A stretch of DNA of 64,000 bases from JABJMC01 sp964473745 (GCA_964473745.1 CAYYQE010000005.1:1-64000), one strand, 5' to 3'; counted from the first letter of the stretch, positions 8,363 through 16,486 are shown. Program-made: numbers and translations. Notes: generated by a model not told the origin, from the sequence alone.

Positions 8363-8457
8363 TTGGGGTGGGCTTTATTGGTGAGTGTAGCCTCACTTTA
8401 ACTGATTTAATTTTATTATTCAAGACGAATTAAATGATTACCACATAAAATTAAAAC

Positions 8458-8485
8458 TTGACTTCTCGAGAGCTCTAGGTAAGAA
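8458..8485 (+). promoter_or_regulatory. Promoter of rplJ-rplL
   Basis: TTGACT (8458-8463) and TAAGAA (8480-8485) are separated by 16 bp, directly upstream of the L10 leader. The -10 is imperfect. Confidence 0.5.
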
Positions 8486-8490
8486 TAACG

Positions 8491-8614
8491 CTTGCTTGAG
8501 ACAGTAGGCATTCAAATAAGACCTGCCGAGGCATAAAAATTGGATTTTCCGGGTTCCCCTCTAAAGTAGGATGGCCCACCCAATTGTTCTCGTCTCAAGC
8601 ACGAGAATTTTTTT
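8491..8614 (+). ncRNA. Ribosomal protein L10 leader with transcription attenuator
   Basis: The leader contains the characteristic L10-leader core, ACAGTAGGCA (8501-8510) and AAGACCTGCCGAGGCA (8518-8533), the structure bound by L10 or the L10-L12 complex. It also shows a switch. GCTTGAGAC (8494-8502) is a perfect 9-base complement of GTCTCAAGC (8592-8600), and the latter forms part of an intrinsic terminator. When the 5' segment pairs with it, the terminator cannot form. Free L10 should therefore shift the balance and stop transcription before rplJ. The core matches the known Rfam-type L10 leader by eye; the feedback direction is taken from the known family. Confidence 0.85.
8587..8614 (+). 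terminator. Attenuator terminator in the L10 leader
   Basis: TTCTCGT (8587-8593) and ACGAGAA (8601-8607) form a 7-bp stem with a 7-base loop, followed by a T-run (8608-8614). Confidence 0.85.
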
Positions 8615-8633
8615 ATCTTTTTATCCCCTAACT

Positions 8634-9341
8634 ATGGCCATTACGCGAGATCAGAAAACCGCGATCCTCGAGGAGCTCAAGCAAAAGTTCCAGGAGGCTA
8701 AGGGTGTTGTGTTTGCACAATACCGTGGGCTTTCGGTGGAAGATGCGCAAGAACTGCGTCGAGGTCTTCGCGAATCGAACGTGGACTATAAGGTGGCGAA
8801 AAAAACTCTCATCAACTTGGCAGCTAAAGACATGAACTATGACATCCCCGCAGAGGTGATGGATGGTCCAATCGGAGTTGCTTTTGGTTTTGATGACGAG
8901 ATTGTTGCCGCCCAAAAGGTTCAAGAATTTGCCAAAAAGTTTACATCGCTCAATATTATGGGTGGTTTTATGGACGGAAAAGCAATTGATGCGGCGATGG
9001 TTATCCAGCTCGCTTCAATTCCTTCACGCGAGGTGCTTTTGGCAAAAATGATGGGTTCTATAATGAGCCCACTTACCGGCTTTGTTGGTGTTGGGAATGG
9101 AGTTACGGGCGGATTTGTCCGTGTGCTTAATGCTTACCGTGAACAACGGGAAGAAGGAGGCGAAACTCCACCAGCAACCGAAGAGCCAAAGGCTGAAGCA
9201 AAGGAGGAAGCTCCAGCAGAGGAAGAAAAACCTGCCGCTGAAGAAGCTCCAGCTGAAGAAACTGAGGCTCCGGCCGAGGACGCCCCAGCTGAAGAACCAC
9301 AATCTGATGATGCACCTGCTGAGGAGGAGGCTGCGTCCTAA
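8634..9341 (+). CDS. rplJ: Large ribosomal subunit protein uL10 (L10) with acidic tail
   Basis: I choose the ATG at 8634, giving MAITRDQKTAILEELKQKF, a normal L10 N-terminus. An earlier in-frame ATG (8571) lies inside the attenuator region and cannot be the start. The protein is 235 residues, against ~165-175 for typical L10. Residues 1-~170 are the conserved core: FAQYRGLSVEDAQELRRGLR, YKVAKKTLINLA, MDGPIGVAFG and the C-terminal helix that carries L7/L12 dimers. An added ~65-residue low-complexity tail of Pro, Ala and Glu (PAEE-type repeats) follows. The core anchors the ribosomal stalk. The gene is co-transcribed with rplL, 36 bases downstream. Confidence 0.96.
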   Translation: MAITRDQKTAILEELKQKFQEAKGVVFAQYRGLSVEDAQELRRGLRESNVDYKVAKKTLINLAAKDMNYDIPAEVMDGPIGVAFGFDDEIVAAQKVQEFAKKFTSLNIMGGFMDGKAIDAAMVIQLASIPSREVLLAKMMGSIMSPLTGFVGVGNGVTGGFVRVLNAYREQREEGGETPPATEEPKAEAKEEAPAEEEKPAAEEAPAEETEAPAEDAPAEEPQSDDAPAEEEAAS

Positions 9342-9377
9342 TTTATTATTTATCAATCAATTTAACCCTACTCAAAA

Positions 9378-9782
9378 ATGTCTGACGAAATAACCCTTTC
9401 AAAAGATGCCGAAAAAGTTCTCGACATGGTCGAAAAACTTACTGTTCTTGATCTTGCCAACCTTGTAAAGGCAATGGAAGATAAATTCGGTGTTAGTGCT
9501 GCTGCTCCTGTAGCTGCTGCGGCGGCTCCGGCGGCTGGTGGCGATGCTGCTGCTGGTGGTGCTGAAGAAAAAGATGCTTATGACATCGAGCTTAAAGATG
9601 CTGGATCACAAAAGATCGCAGTTATCAAAGTTGTTCGTGAAATCACTCAACTTGGTCTTAAAGAATCAAAAGAACTTGTTGATTCCGCTCCAAAAGTTAT
9701 CAAAGAAGGTGTAAAAACCGAAGAAGCTAATGGCTTCAAAAAACAACTCGAAGAAGCTGGCGCTACTGTTGAATTGGTATAA
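9378..9782 (+). CDS. rplL: Large ribosomal subunit protein bL12 (L7/L12)
   Basis: This 134-residue stalk protein has an N-terminal dimerisation domain (LSKDAEKVLDMVEKLTVLDLANLVKAME), an Ala/Gly-rich hinge (residues ~41-62) and the C-terminal factor-binding domain with IAVIKVVREITQLGLKESKE and the closing EEAGATVELV. It recruits elongation and other GTPase factors to the ribosome. It is slightly longer than the usual ~120-125 because of the hinge. It follows rplJ and is closed by a strong terminator at 9807-9835. The start context CTCAAAAATG has no Shine-Dalgarno sequence. Confidence 0.97.
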   Translation: MSDEITLSKDAEKVLDMVEKLTVLDLANLVKAMEDKFGVSAAAPVAAAAAPAAGGDAAAGGAEEKDAYDIELKDAGSQKIAVIKVVREITQLGLKESKELVDSAPKVIKEGVKTEEANGFKKQLEEAGATVELV

Positions 9783-9806
9783 AGCAGCTCCTAAAAAAGT
9801 TATTAA

Positions 9807-9835
9807 AAGGCGGCCTTTATGGCCGTCTTTTTTTT
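9807..9835 (+). terminator. Intrinsic terminator of the rplJ-rplL operon
   Basis: AAGGCGGCC (9807-9815) and GGCCGTCTT (9821-9829) form a 9-bp stem with one G-T wobble and the loop TTTAT, followed by a T-run to 9835. Confidence 0.92.
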
Positions 9836-9876
9836 GGCACTTTAGTGAGGATTTGGCATAACACGTGATAACAGAG

Positions 9877-9935
9877 TTGCTTTTCCTCCCGTTTTTTGGT
9901 AAAATATTAAGATTTAAAAAATAAAAACCAACAGC
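9877..9935 (+). promoter_or_regulatory. Promoter and 5' UTR of the type IV pilus assembly operon
   Basis: TTGCTT (9877-9882) and TAAAAT (9900-9905) are separated by 17 bp. The spacer ends in TTTTTTGG, and the 30 bases between the -10 and the ATG (9936) are A-rich and unstructured. The whole block is almost identical to that upstream of the minus-strand cluster starting at 63637. Confidence 0.8.
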
Positions 9936-11414
9936 ATGAACGATGCACCTCTCTTCCCAGAGCTCCAAGCAGAGCCGAGTGCTGCGCCCGACGCCCCAGG
10001 TGCGCCAACAGTGGTTCCGGTCGTTTCTTTGAACGATGCAACTGCTAGCGCTCCGGTTCCCGACCTGTTCGGACAACCAACTCCTACTCAAACTCCAGCC
10101 ACAGCCACTGAATCTGGCGTGGTAAACGCGGTTATGTCCCAAAATGACCCTGAAAAAGGCCAAATTCTGGGCCCAAAACCAAAAACTAGTGCTGGACTTG
10201 ATGTTCGCGCTCGTCAATTTAATTTTGGGGCTTTTCTTTTCAAATTCTCTGTTATTCTTGGAGTTCTTGTTTTTGGATTTTTTCATACTCAACTTTCAGA
10301 AACTTTTACTTGGTTTGGGGCCAACCCCACTCAAGAATTAATTAGTTACGAAGCCTCATTTCAGGACCAGCAATCTTCTATCAACCTTTACAACCTGTTG
10401 ATAACTAAATTTGCTCTAGATGATTTCACGACAGCGGCTGACTCATTCTTAGTTAAAAATTCACAATATGAATCTGATTATACGGCCACCAACGAACTAG
10501 CGGCCCTAGATGAAGACCTAGCTGACCTGCAAAAAGACATGAATGAAGCCTTAACAACCGCTCAAGAGAGATTACGTAAAACTTTTTATCCAAGACAACT
10601 TTTGACTGGTGATGTTTCGGTTGTGGATCTTGAAGACTCTTACATAAGTTTACTAAAACTACACATCAGTGATGAAAAGCAGGCTCTACGAGGTTTAGAG
10701 GATGAAGAATCCCTTCAAGAAGTAAGCAATTTAGAGGGAGCCCTGGCCCTACTTAATGCCAGAGACCTGACTAACGATGTAAAAGCGCTTGATCTCACCG
10801 AAGATCTCGCCATTGAAACAGTTGAATCTTTGTTTACGCAAACTACCGCGATCAGCAAAGATCAGACTTCAACAATTTTGGCGATTCGAAATGGTCGCGT
10901 AAATTGGGAATCTATTCTGGATGAAGTTGAAAATGTAACGAAAAAAATCGACCCACTTTTTGGGAGCGGAATACCTAGTAATATTGAATATTCAAATCTT
11001 TCTTTTAACCTAGCGAGTACGAAAGGAAGTGTCCGAGGAGAAACTCGAACTGATGATACTTTGAACTTTTCACTTATTTCTGATTTGGTAGACCAACTTG
11101 AGTTATCTACCTATTTTGCAGATGTAACAACGCGATCGTTTAGTAAGAGTGAAAGCTCTGACGATGATTTTTCAGCCTCCTTTAGTTTGGAAATGACCAT
11201 GCAAGCAGGTGATGATGATCGCGATGCCGTAGCTACGGTGATTATTGAAGAAGAGGAAGAAGTTGTTGTGGCGGAGGAAGTCGAAGAAGAAGTGGCTGAA
11301 GAAGCCGCCGAAGAAGAGACTTTTGATTCTGGTGCGACCAATATGCTTAATGTTTTAAAAGAACTTTTCTTTGGGGATGAAGACAACGAACGCAAACCAG
11401 TCCCCCGCTCGTAA
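9936..11414 (+). CDS. Inner-membrane protein of the type IV pilus operon (PilN position)
   Basis: This 492-residue protein has a Pro/Ala-rich, probably disordered cytoplasmic N-terminus (~1-90), one membrane segment (~96-116, FGAFLFKFSVILGVLVFGFF), a long external helical/coiled region and a strongly acidic segment (~430-470, EEEEEVVVAEEVEEEVAEEA) before the C-terminus. This bitopic layout, directly upstream of a PilO-like gene, is the place of PilN in pilus operons, but it is much larger than PilN (~180-200) and I see no clear PilN sequence. No pilM gene is present. Its N-terminus carries DAPLFPEL, and PilB three genes later carries DAPLFPGL. It is probably part of the pilus alignment complex; the exact identity is uncertain. 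Confidence 0.7.
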   Translation: MNDAPLFPELQAEPSAAPDAPGAPTVVPVVSLNDATASAPVPDLFGQPTPTQTPATATESGVVNAVMSQNDPEKGQILGPKPKTSAGLDVRARQFNFGAFLFKFSVILGVLVFGFFHTQLSETFTWFGANPTQELISYEASFQDQQSSINLYNLLITKFALDDFTTAADSFLVKNSQYESDYTATNELAALDEDLADLQKDMNEALTTAQERLRKTFYPRQLLTGDVSVVDLEDSYISLLKLHISDEKQALRGLEDEESLQEVSNLEGALALLNARDLTNDVKALDLTEDLAIETVESLFTQTTAISKDQTSTILAIRNGRVNWESILDEVENVTKKIDPLFGSGIPSNIEYSNLSFNLASTKGSVRGETRTDDTLNFSLISDLVDQLELSTYFADVTTRSFSKSESSDDDFSASFSLEMTMQAGDDDRDAVATVIIEEEEEVVVAEEVEEEVAEEAAEEETFDSGATNMLNVLKELFFGDEDNERKPVPRS

Positions 11415-11433
11415 TTTTTAAACTTTTTGAATT

Positions 11434-12003
11434 ATGTCTACTGACAAACCAAGTAAGATCCCTCTAATCCTAGCGCTGATTGTGTTGGGGGCAGTGGGAT
11501 ACTATAGCTACACTAGCTATTCTGACCTGTCTTCCATCAACACTAAACTGGCGATTGCAGACAACACGCTACTTGAACTTGAACAGGAGAGCAATGAGGT
11601 TCTAGATGATTATCAAGATGCAAAAAAGGATTATGTGGAAACTTATGATGCTAATACTGAAAAGATTTCGGCAATTTTACCAAGTGGTGAGGATTTAACT
11701 AGTTTGACTCGAATTTTGGATGATTTTGCTTTTGAAAATCATTATGATTCCAATCCGTTTTTTATAAGTCAAATGTCGTACGGATCACTAACTGAGCAAG
11801 ATACTTATCGGGTTCTGCCGATTAGCATGACAGTTGAAGCTTCGGAACGAAATTTTAGCAAGTTTTTAGAATTCATTGAAACTTCGGGCTCGCTGGAAAG
11901 TGGAGTTCGTTTAATGTCTGTTGAGTCGATCAATCTTCAAATGAGTGAAGATGATGTCTTACGGGTTCAATTGTCCCTTAACGCTTACCTACAAAGTGCC
12001 TAA
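11434..12003 (+). CDS. pilO: PilO-like type IV pilus assembly protein
   Basis: This 189-residue bitopic protein has a membrane segment at ~9-27 (IPLILALIVLGAVGYYSYT), a coiled-coil stretch (~35-75) and a PilO-type ferredoxin-like domain. The latter begins at AILPSGEDLTSLTRILDDFA and includes the family's YRVLPISMTVEASERNFSKF and FLEFIETSG features. PilO pairs with PilN on the outer face of the inner membrane and aligns the pilus motor with the outer parts of the machine. It lies 19 bases after the previous gene, and its stop overlaps the GTG I assign to pilB. No Shine-Dalgarno sequence precedes ATG 11434. Confidence 0.85.
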   Translation: MSTDKPSKIPLILALIVLGAVGYYSYTSYSDLSSINTKLAIADNTLLELEQESNEVLDDYQDAKKDYVETYDANTEKISAILPSGEDLTSLTRILDDFAFENHYDSNPFFISQMSYGSLTEQDTYRVLPISMTVEASERNFSKFLEFIETSGSLESGVRLMSVESINLQMSEDDVLRVQLSLNAYLQSA

Positions 12004-13480
12004 TCCTGTCCCAACACCAGCTACGGCTACAAATGGACAACCAGCTGCGCAGAGTAGCGGAGATGGAGATGCGCCTTTATTTCCTGGTTTGGCGAACGGG
12101 GCTCCAGCCCCAACTGAAGCGGCCCCAAATAAAGCGGCCGTAATGCCAGCTACTCCAGCCCCAGCTCAACCGGCAAAACCGGCGGCAGCAGCAAACGGAG
12201 CGGCAGCAAATGGAGCCGCAACGCCAGCGCTGGATGATCAATTAAAAGTACTTCAACAAGCTATAATTGCCGGGAATATTCCCCAATTAGTAATGAGTTC
12301 AATGTCACACGCTGTAGTGCTTCGCTCTTCTGATATTCACATTGAACCGGCCCGCAACACGGTGCGCATCCGCTATCGTATTGATGGTGTTTTGCGGCAA
12401 GTGGTGGAATATCCAACAAATATTCACCCGGCCGTGGTTTCTCGTATAAAAATTATGTCGAATTTAAAAATTGATGAACAACGCATTCCGCAAGATGGAA
12501 GGGCGCAAGTAACAACTCCGGATGGCCGCGAGATGGACCTGCGTGTTTCTACTTTGCCAACTGTAAATGGTGAAAAAGTGGTAATGCGTATTCAAGAAAG
12601 AACGCGTGAAATTCCGAACCTGGAAGATTTGGGTTTAAGTGGAGTGGGATTAGAAAATCTCAAAAAATCACTAGCTCTGCCGAATGGGATTATCCTTACT
12701 AGTGGTCCAACTGGATCTGGTAAAACGACTACTTTGTACTCTTGTTTACAGATTCTAAATAAAACTGATGTAAATATTTTGACGTTTGAAGATCCCGTAG
12801 AAATCCAGATGGATGGGCTTTCACAAAGCCAAATGCATCCCGATATTGAATATGATTTTGCGCGGGGACTCCGCGCCGCCCTGCGTCAGGATCCGGATAT
12901 CATGATGGTGGGAGAAATCCGTGACCGCGAAACCGTGGATGTGGCCATTGAATCAGCCCTAACCGGACATTTGGTTCTTTCTACAATTCACACGAATAGT
13001 GCCGTGGAAACGCTAACTCGAATTGATAATATGGGAGTTCCTCCCTTTTTGCTGACCGCAACAGTTAATACAATTATTGCGCAACGTTTGGTCCGCAAGC
13101 TCTGTCCAGATTGCAAAAAACCAACTCAAACAGAAGAAGCTACCAAAATGACAGTCCAAAAAGCCTTGGATAAACTTTCCGAAGAAGAACGTAAAAACTA
13201 CAAACCTGAACTTCTCCAAAACTTAACTTTTTACGAAGCAGTGGGTTGCGAAAAATGTGACAAAATCGGCTACAAAGGCCGAGTGGGACTTTATGAAGTA
13301 TTACAAATGAGCAATGACCTTCGTGTTCTTCTTATTAAAAAAGCCTCGGTAATGGAACTAGAAGCCGCGGCTATAAAAGGAGGCATGACCACCCTTGAAC
13401 AAAGTGGGATTTTAGAAGCTTTACAAGGAGAAACTACGCTCGCGGAAGTTTACCGTGTAGCTCGCCCATCAGATGAATAA
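11996..13480 (+). CDS. pilB: Type IV pilus assembly ATPase PilB/GspE
   Basis: This is the motor ATPase for pilus extension. I prefer a GTG start at 11996, overlapping the pilO stop by eight bases; the open frame extends to an ATG at 11945, deep inside pilO. The first ~75 residues are Pro/Ala-rich and carry DAPLFPGL. They replace most of the N1 domain of standard PilB (~560 residues), leaving ~494 residues. The core is complete: SSDIHIEPA, VSTLPTVNGEKVVMRIQ, Walker A TSGPTGSGKTTTLY, Asp box TFEDPVEIQ, Walker B QDPDIMMVGEIRDRET, His box LSTIHTNSA, and the zinc tetracysteine LCPDCKK ... CEKCDKIGYKGRVGLYEVL. It is the third gene of the pilus operon. Confidence 0.93.
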   Translation: MPNPVPTPATATNGQPAAQSSGDGDAPLFPGLANGAPAPTEAAPNKAAVMPATPAPAQPAKPAAAANGAAANGAATPALDDQLKVLQQAIIAGNIPQLVMSSMSHAVVLRSSDIHIEPARNTVRIRYRIDGVLRQVVEYPTNIHPAVVSRIKIMSNLKIDEQRIPQDGRAQVTTPDGREMDLRVSTLPTVNGEKVVMRIQERTREIPNLEDLGLSGVGLENLKKSLALPNGIILTSGPTGSGKTTTLYSCLQILNKTDVNILTFEDPVEIQMDGLSQSQMHPDIEYDFARGLRAALRQDPDIMMVGEIRDRETVDVAIESALTGHLVLSTIHTNSAVETLTRIDNMGVPPFLLTATVNTIIAQRLVRKLCPDCKKPTQTEEATKMTVQKALDKLSEEERKNYKPELLQNLTFYEAVGCEKCDKIGYKGRVGLYEVLQMSNDLRVLLIKKASVMELEAAAIKGGMTTLEQSGILEALQGETTLAEVYRVARPSDE

Positions 13481-13492
13481 TTTATTTTAATT

Positions 13493-14719
13493 ATGGAAGA
13501 AACTACTACTGAAAACCAGGCTCCAGCCCAAGAAGTCACCAATGAGGTTGATATCCTAGAAATTGGAGCGGCGGCTGACGCCGAACAAGCAGCCACGGAA
13601 AAAGAAAAAAATGAACGTGGTGGAGTAATTAGTTCGTACCGAAATTTGAACGATAAGTTTCAGTCGGTAATGACTACTATCAAAACCAAAGATAAGGTGT
13701 CGTTTTTCCAATTATTGGCGATTATGATTGGTGCGGGAGTGCCATTGATCCGGGCACTTTATGTGCTTTCGGAACAGTTAAATAATCCGCGTCTTAAAAT
13801 GACGGTCCGGAGCATGGCTGCTAAAGTAGAAAGTGGCCAGACTCTTTCGACTACGATGGAGGATTTCCCCGGAATTTTTAGTGATGCGCAGATTGGGATG
13901 GTCCGAGCGGGTGAAGCATCAGGACGCTTGAATGAGGTGCTTAAACAGATTGCAAGACAGGTTGAAAAAAGTGCGGCGGTTGCTTCGAAAATTAAAGGCG
14001 CCATGATTTATCCGATTGTGGTGTTTACGATTATGTTGGGAGCGGTTTTTGTGATTTTGGCCTTTGTGGTGCCGCAAATTATGGAACTGTTTACGCAGTC
14101 TAATGCGGAATTACCAACATCAACTAGATTATTGATGGGGTTGAGTGATGCGGTGGTTAATTATTATCAGATGATTTTTGGTGGATTAGTGGTGGTTATT
14201 GGCGCGATTTACCTCTGGAAAAGAACGCCGAATGGCAAATACCACTGGCATAATATTTTGTTACATTTGCCAATTTTTGGATTGTTGTTGCGGTATGTGG
14301 CAATTTCGCGGTTTACGCGGAGTTTGAGTAGCTTGATTCAGAGTGGAATCCCAATTGTAAAGGGACTCCAGATTGATGCGGATGCCGTGGGGAATGAAGT
14401 TTATAAAAAGCGCCTACTTTTGGCAGCAGAAGATGTTTCACGTGGTATTCCATTGGCTGAAAACCTAACGGATAGCAAATTTTTGTTCCCGGAAATGCTG
14501 GTTTCGATGCTGGCAATTGGAGAACAAACCGCAGAACTGGCGCCAGTGGCCGATAAAATTGCGGATTATTATGAAGCCGAGGTTGATCAGATGGCTGCGA
14601 ACATGTCGAAATTACTCGAGCCTTTTATTATGGTGACCATGGGTCTGGTTGTAGGGGGATTGATTGTGGCGGTAATGCAACCGATTTTTGGTTTGCTGGA
14701 TGTGGTGGGCACGCTTTAA
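13493..14719 (+). CDS. pilC: Type IV pilus inner-membrane platform protein PilC/GspF
   Basis: This 408-residue protein has two repeated GspF domains. The first (~65-185) contains FFQLLAIMIGAGVPLIRALY and the FSDAQIGMVRAGEASGRL signature. The second (~265-390) contains FTRSLSSLIQSGIPIVKGLQ and FPEMLVSMLAIGEQTAEL. Three membrane segments lie at ~175-197, ~222-240 and ~378-400. It anchors the PilB motor and moves pilins into the growing fibre. The first ~60 residues are acidic and polar. It is the last gene of the plus-strand assembly operon, 12 bases after pilB, and shares a four-base stop overlap (14716-14719) with the convergent pseudopilin gene. Confidence 0.95.
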   Translation: MEETTTENQAPAQEVTNEVDILEIGAAADAEQAATEKEKNERGGVISSYRNLNDKFQSVMTTIKTKDKVSFFQLLAIMIGAGVPLIRALYVLSEQLNNPRLKMTVRSMAAKVESGQTLSTTMEDFPGIFSDAQIGMVRAGEASGRLNEVLKQIARQVEKSAAVASKIKGAMIYPIVVFTIMLGAVFVILAFVVPQIMELFTQSNAELPTSTRLLMGLSDAVVNYYQMIFGGLVVVIGAIYLWKRTPNGKYHWHNILLHLPIFGLLLRYVAISRFTRSLSSLIQSGIPIVKGLQIDADAVGNEVYKKRLLLAAEDVSRGIPLAENLTDSKFLFPEMLVSMLAIGEQTAELAPVADKIADYYEAEVDQMAANMSKLLEPFIMVTMGLVVGGLIVAVMQPIFGLLDVVGTL

Positions 14720-15270
14720 TCAACTAGTTCGGGAAAACCAGAGACTAAATAAACTTCGATTGTTTTGGTAAAGGTGCCATCAAAAGTTTGGAGCTCGATT
14801 TGTGTTGGGTCGGAAGCTGGGACTGGTACAGGGTCAATGCCCACATCAGCAAGGGGCGCTTCATAAGATATAAAATCTGGGGCCGCAGTGATTAAAATAT
14901 CTTCGTAAATTTCCACGCTATCTAATTCATAACTAGCATCAGCCGTGCCACAGTCGTCCCCATCGACATCTAAATAAGCGTACAAATAAATAACATCCGG
15001 AGTAGAGTCCGTATCAAAACTAACGTAATAATAGGTGGCCTCACAAATCCCGTCAGCTCCTAAATCCATTTCCATACTAGAAAGTGCGTAACTACGAGCG
15101 GTTTGGATCATGCCAACAACAGTATTAGTGACGTTTTTAAGACGGGCGTGATTACGAGCGTTCACAATTCCTTCAAAAGAAATCGTCCCCAAAATCGCGA
15201 GCAACACCATAACTATCAAGAGCTCTATTAAGGTAAAAGCGCGCGGATTTTTCTTAGGGAGGGTTTTCAC
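14716..15270 (-). CDS. GspH/FimT-like prepilin protein
   Basis: This protein is made as a prepilin with the class III signal AFTLIELLIVMVLLAILGTI and a conserved Glu at +5. The residue before the cleavage site is Ala (PRA|FTLIE) rather than Gly. I choose GTG at 15268-15270, giving a short basic leader (MKTLPKKNPRA); a TTG at 15300 would place the sequence AGCTATAAT, a likely -10, inside the gene. After the N-terminal helix the ~150-residue head is acidic, with a possible disulfide pair (CEATYYY, DDCGTAD). The N-terminal segment NHARLKNVTNTVVGMIQTARSYALS resembles FimT/GspH minor pilins. The strand is opposite to the pilus operon. It is probably a tip or priming pseudopilin. Confidence 0.82.
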   Translation of the reverse strand: MKTLPKKNPRAFTLIELLIVMVLLAILGTISFEGIVNARNHARLKNVTNTVVGMIQTARSYALSSMEMDLGADGICEATYYYVSFDTDSTPDVIYLYAYLDVDGDDCGTADASYELDSVEIYEDILITAAPDFISYEAPLADVGIDPVPVPASDPTQIELQTFDGTFTKTIEVYLVSGFPELVD

Positions 15271-15354
15271 AGTTTTATTATAGCTAAAAACATTGCCCAA
15301 TATAAGAGGTTATTGTAGACTAATGACAACTTAATTCAGTAAACCTCCCAACGT

Positions 15355-15864
15355 ATGAATGTTCCCATTAGAAAAAGAAAGGGTTTTACCCTTATCGAGC
15401 TTTTGATCGTAATCACGATCATTGGTATTTTAGCGGTTGCTTTGGTGCCGCGTATTTCACAAGGACCAGCTAGAGCTAGAGATGTACAGAGAAAAGCAGA
15501 TATGAATAATATTGCTTCAGCGTTGGAGCTTTTCTATGCGGACACGGGATTGTATCCAATAGCAGCAACTGCCGACTTTGAATGTTTAGATGGGGATGGC
15601 GACACTGGAGAAGATTTAAAAAATTACCTTGGCGGAACATTTCCTACTCCTCCTGCTGGGGCCTCGGCTGGTGACTGTTCAGGGGCTAATTATATTTATA
15701 TGTCTACCGATGGTGCCGGTTATACGATTGGGACGGAGACTGAGATTCTTTCCACAACAGCGAGCTATTATTGTCCGGTTGATGACTGGGATCCACTTTC
15801 TTTTGATGCTACTGTTTGTGCCGTTGATAGTAGCGCTCCTTATTATTACGTGATCGAAAGATAG
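15355..15864 (+). CDS. Type IV pilin, first of three tandem paralogues
   Basis: This 169-residue prepilin has a short basic leader, cleavage after Gly (RKG|FTLIELLIVITIIGILAVALV) and Glu at +5. The segment PRISQGPARARDVQRKAD is shared with the next two genes. The head domain carries LELFYADTGLYP and Cys residues (FECLDG, GDCSGA, YYCPVDD, TVCAVD) that could form two disulfides. It is a likely major or alternative pilin subunit. It is preceded by CCTCCCAACGT instead of a Shine-Dalgarno sequence and followed by its own terminator. Confidence 0.9.
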   Translation: MNVPIRKRKGFTLIELLIVITIIGILAVALVPRISQGPARARDVQRKADMNNIASALELFYADTGLYPIAATADFECLDGDGDTGEDLKNYLGGTFPTPPAGASAGDCSGANYIYMSTDGAGYTIGTETEILSTTASYYCPVDDWDPLSFDATVCAVDSSAPYYYVIER

Positions 15865-15879
15865 ATTTTTTGGACTTTC

Positions 15880-15913
15880 AAAACCCCTTGATATTTGCTA
15901 TTGAGGGGTTTTT
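15880..15913 (+). terminator. Terminator after the first pilin gene
   Basis: AAAACCCCT (15880-15888) pairs perfectly with AGGGGTTTT (15904-15912) around a 15-base loop, with T residues at the end. Confidence 0.8.
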
Positions 15914-15930
15914 GTTATTTTGTTTATAAT
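15901..15930 (+). promoter_or_regulatory. Promoter for the second and third pilin genes
   Basis: TTGAGG (15901-15906) and a perfect TATAAT (15925-15930) are separated by 18 bp. It partly overlaps the preceding terminator. The predicted transcript start (~15937) rules out the upstream in-frame ATGs and points to ATG 15956. Confidence 0.6.
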
Positions 15931-15955
15931 GGTTAAGAATAATAACTCCCCTCCC

Positions 15956-16486
15956 ATGAAAAGATTCAAAGCTTTCACTCTAATTGAACTTTTAATAGTT
16001 ATTACTATTATTGGAATTTTGGCAGTGGCCCTGGTGCCGCGGATTTCGCAAGGGCCGGCAAGAGCGCGCGATGTGCAGCGCAAAGCAGACTTGCAACAGA
16101 TTTCAACGGCCCTAGAAATGTATTATGCGGATCATGGGGAATATGCGAATAGTGACAGTGGCCTTCCGGAAGAAATTTGTGGAGCAGACCTTGATTCTTA
16201 TTTGGGTAGTTATTTAGATGTCCCGGCTGACCCTAGCTCAGGCTCACCAATGGTATGCACTAATGATTATTATTATAAAGTTATGCCTTATACGGATGGG
16301 GGCTCTACCCCTTCTGCATATGCTCTGGTTGCCCATATGGAAATTGTACCAGGAGATAGTGCTAATTATTTTTGCAATGACACGATTCCTGGAGGAGTAA
16401 ATAATATGGAGATATTTTCTAATTTTGTTGAAAATGAAAGTTGTGATGGGTCTGAAGATAACGCTTATTATACTATTTATCACTAA
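15956..16486 (+). CDS. Type IV pilin, second of three tandem paralogues
   Basis: I start at ATG 15956, giving MKRFKAFTLIELL (176 residues), because earlier ATGs lie upstream of the predicted transcript start. The prepilin motif has Ala before the cleavage site (KA|FTLIELLIVITIIGILAVALV). The conserved PRISQGPARARDVQRKAD segment and ALEMYYADHGEY follow. The head has Cys at EEICGAD, MVCTNDYYYKVM, YFCNDT and ENESCDGS and ends AYYTIYH, much like the third pilin. The nucleotide sequence of the N-terminal half is nearly identical to the third pilin gene. The start is preceded by CTCCCCTCCC. Confidence 0.88.
   Translation: MKRFKAFTLIELLIVITIIGILAVALVPRISQGPARARDVQRKADLQQISTALEMYYADHGEYANSDSGLPEEICGADLDSYLGSYLDVPADPSSGSPMVCTNDYYYKVMPYTDGGSTPSAYALVAHMEIVPGDSANYFCNDTIPGGVNNMEIFSNFVENESCDGSEDNAYYTIYH

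Noticed and set aside
9936..11414. Naming the 492-residue protein PilM or PilN
   Set aside because: It lacks the actin-like fold motifs of PilM and is more than twice the length of PilN; only its position and single membrane segment fit PilN.
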